Source: Candidatus Cloacimonadota bacterium (GTDB lineage: Bacteria; Cloacimonadota; Cloacimonadia; Cloacimonadales; TCS61). From it: a stretch of 5,204 nucleotides of DNA. How positions within the stretch are numbered: position 1 is the first letter of the stretch; each line of letters starts with the position of its first letter. Positions 5,165 to 5,204 of the stretch are shown here, piece after piece. The DNA is taken from the NCBI GenBank assembly GCA_011372345.1, contig DRTC01000289.1:1-5204 (forward strand). The letters run 5' to 3'. Both the position numbers and the translations under genes were made by a program. The notes under the pieces are model-generated. The model was not told the origin of the DNA. It did no database searches and worked only from the letters and a program-made list of their open reading frames with translations.

Positions 5165-5204
5165 GTAAGTTTGGTTTTTTAAGCGGCTAATACAGTTCTA
5201 TTCC

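Larger units (their letters stand above)
4702..5204. other. gene-free region upstream of panD, mostly inverted repeats
   Basis: This 503-bp stretch has no credible gene. The panD ribosome binding site and putative promoter take up the first 100 bp. From about 4847 to 5164 at least ten inverted repeats stand nearly end to end, the smallest being CGAA-GTTT-TTCG at 4847-4858; the clearest are listed separately. Short open frames on both strands (for example 4811-5083 on +) are made of these repeats and have no ribosome binding site at their start. From 5165 to the end (TTGGTAAG... to TTCTATTCC) I see nothing. Confidence 0.7.

Overview
This is an AT-rich bacterial chromosomal window with four complete genes and the 3' end of a fifth, in two groups that converge near position 2000. 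The gene content is a sigma-54-type activator, an HD-GYP phosphodiesterase, a DUF2851 protein and panD/panC. Together with the low GC and the many small interspersed palindromes, this suggests a Gram-negative anaerobe of the Cloacimonadota / Fibrobacteres-Chlorobi-Bacteroidetes neighbourhood. That placement is inference from gene families and style, not from a marker gene.

Left half, + strand: positions 2-331 hold the C-terminus of a sigma-54-dependent (NtrC/NtrX-like) activator, ending in a Fis-type helix-turn-helix. A 157-bp spacer follows, with a nested inverted repeat at the stop codon and a strong ribosome binding site. Positions 489-1772 encode a membrane-anchored PAS + HD-GYP protein that probably degrades cyclic di-GMP. 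The convergent gap 1773-2100 has no gene. It contains several palindromes, a good rho-independent terminator for the + strand (1922-1953) and one copy of an interspersed two-hairpin repeat.

Right half, - strand: panD (aspartate 1-decarboxylase), panC (pantothenate synthetase) and a DUF2851 protein of unknown function run in that order with gaps of 42 and 30 bp, so they look like one operon. PanD makes beta-alanine and PanC joins it to pantoate to give pantothenate, the precursor of coenzyme A. The panD-panC junction is occupied by a perfect 15-bp stem-loop that starts on the last base of the panD stop codon. No ribosome binding site is visible for panC.

The last 500 bp (4702-5204), upstream of panD, has no convincing gene. 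From about 4847 on it is almost continuous inverted repeats. The most informative observation in the window is here. Two copies of a 48-51-nt two-hairpin unit face each other in opposite orientation (4993-5040 on +, 5064-5114 on -), and a third copy lies 3 kb away at 1990-2040. The three share a CCCAAA/TTTGGG-type hairpin, a tail motif at fixed offset and a second small hairpin whose pairs change on both sides. This resembles the paired arrangement of REP/BIME repeats, but with an AT-rich unit that I do not recognise as a named family.
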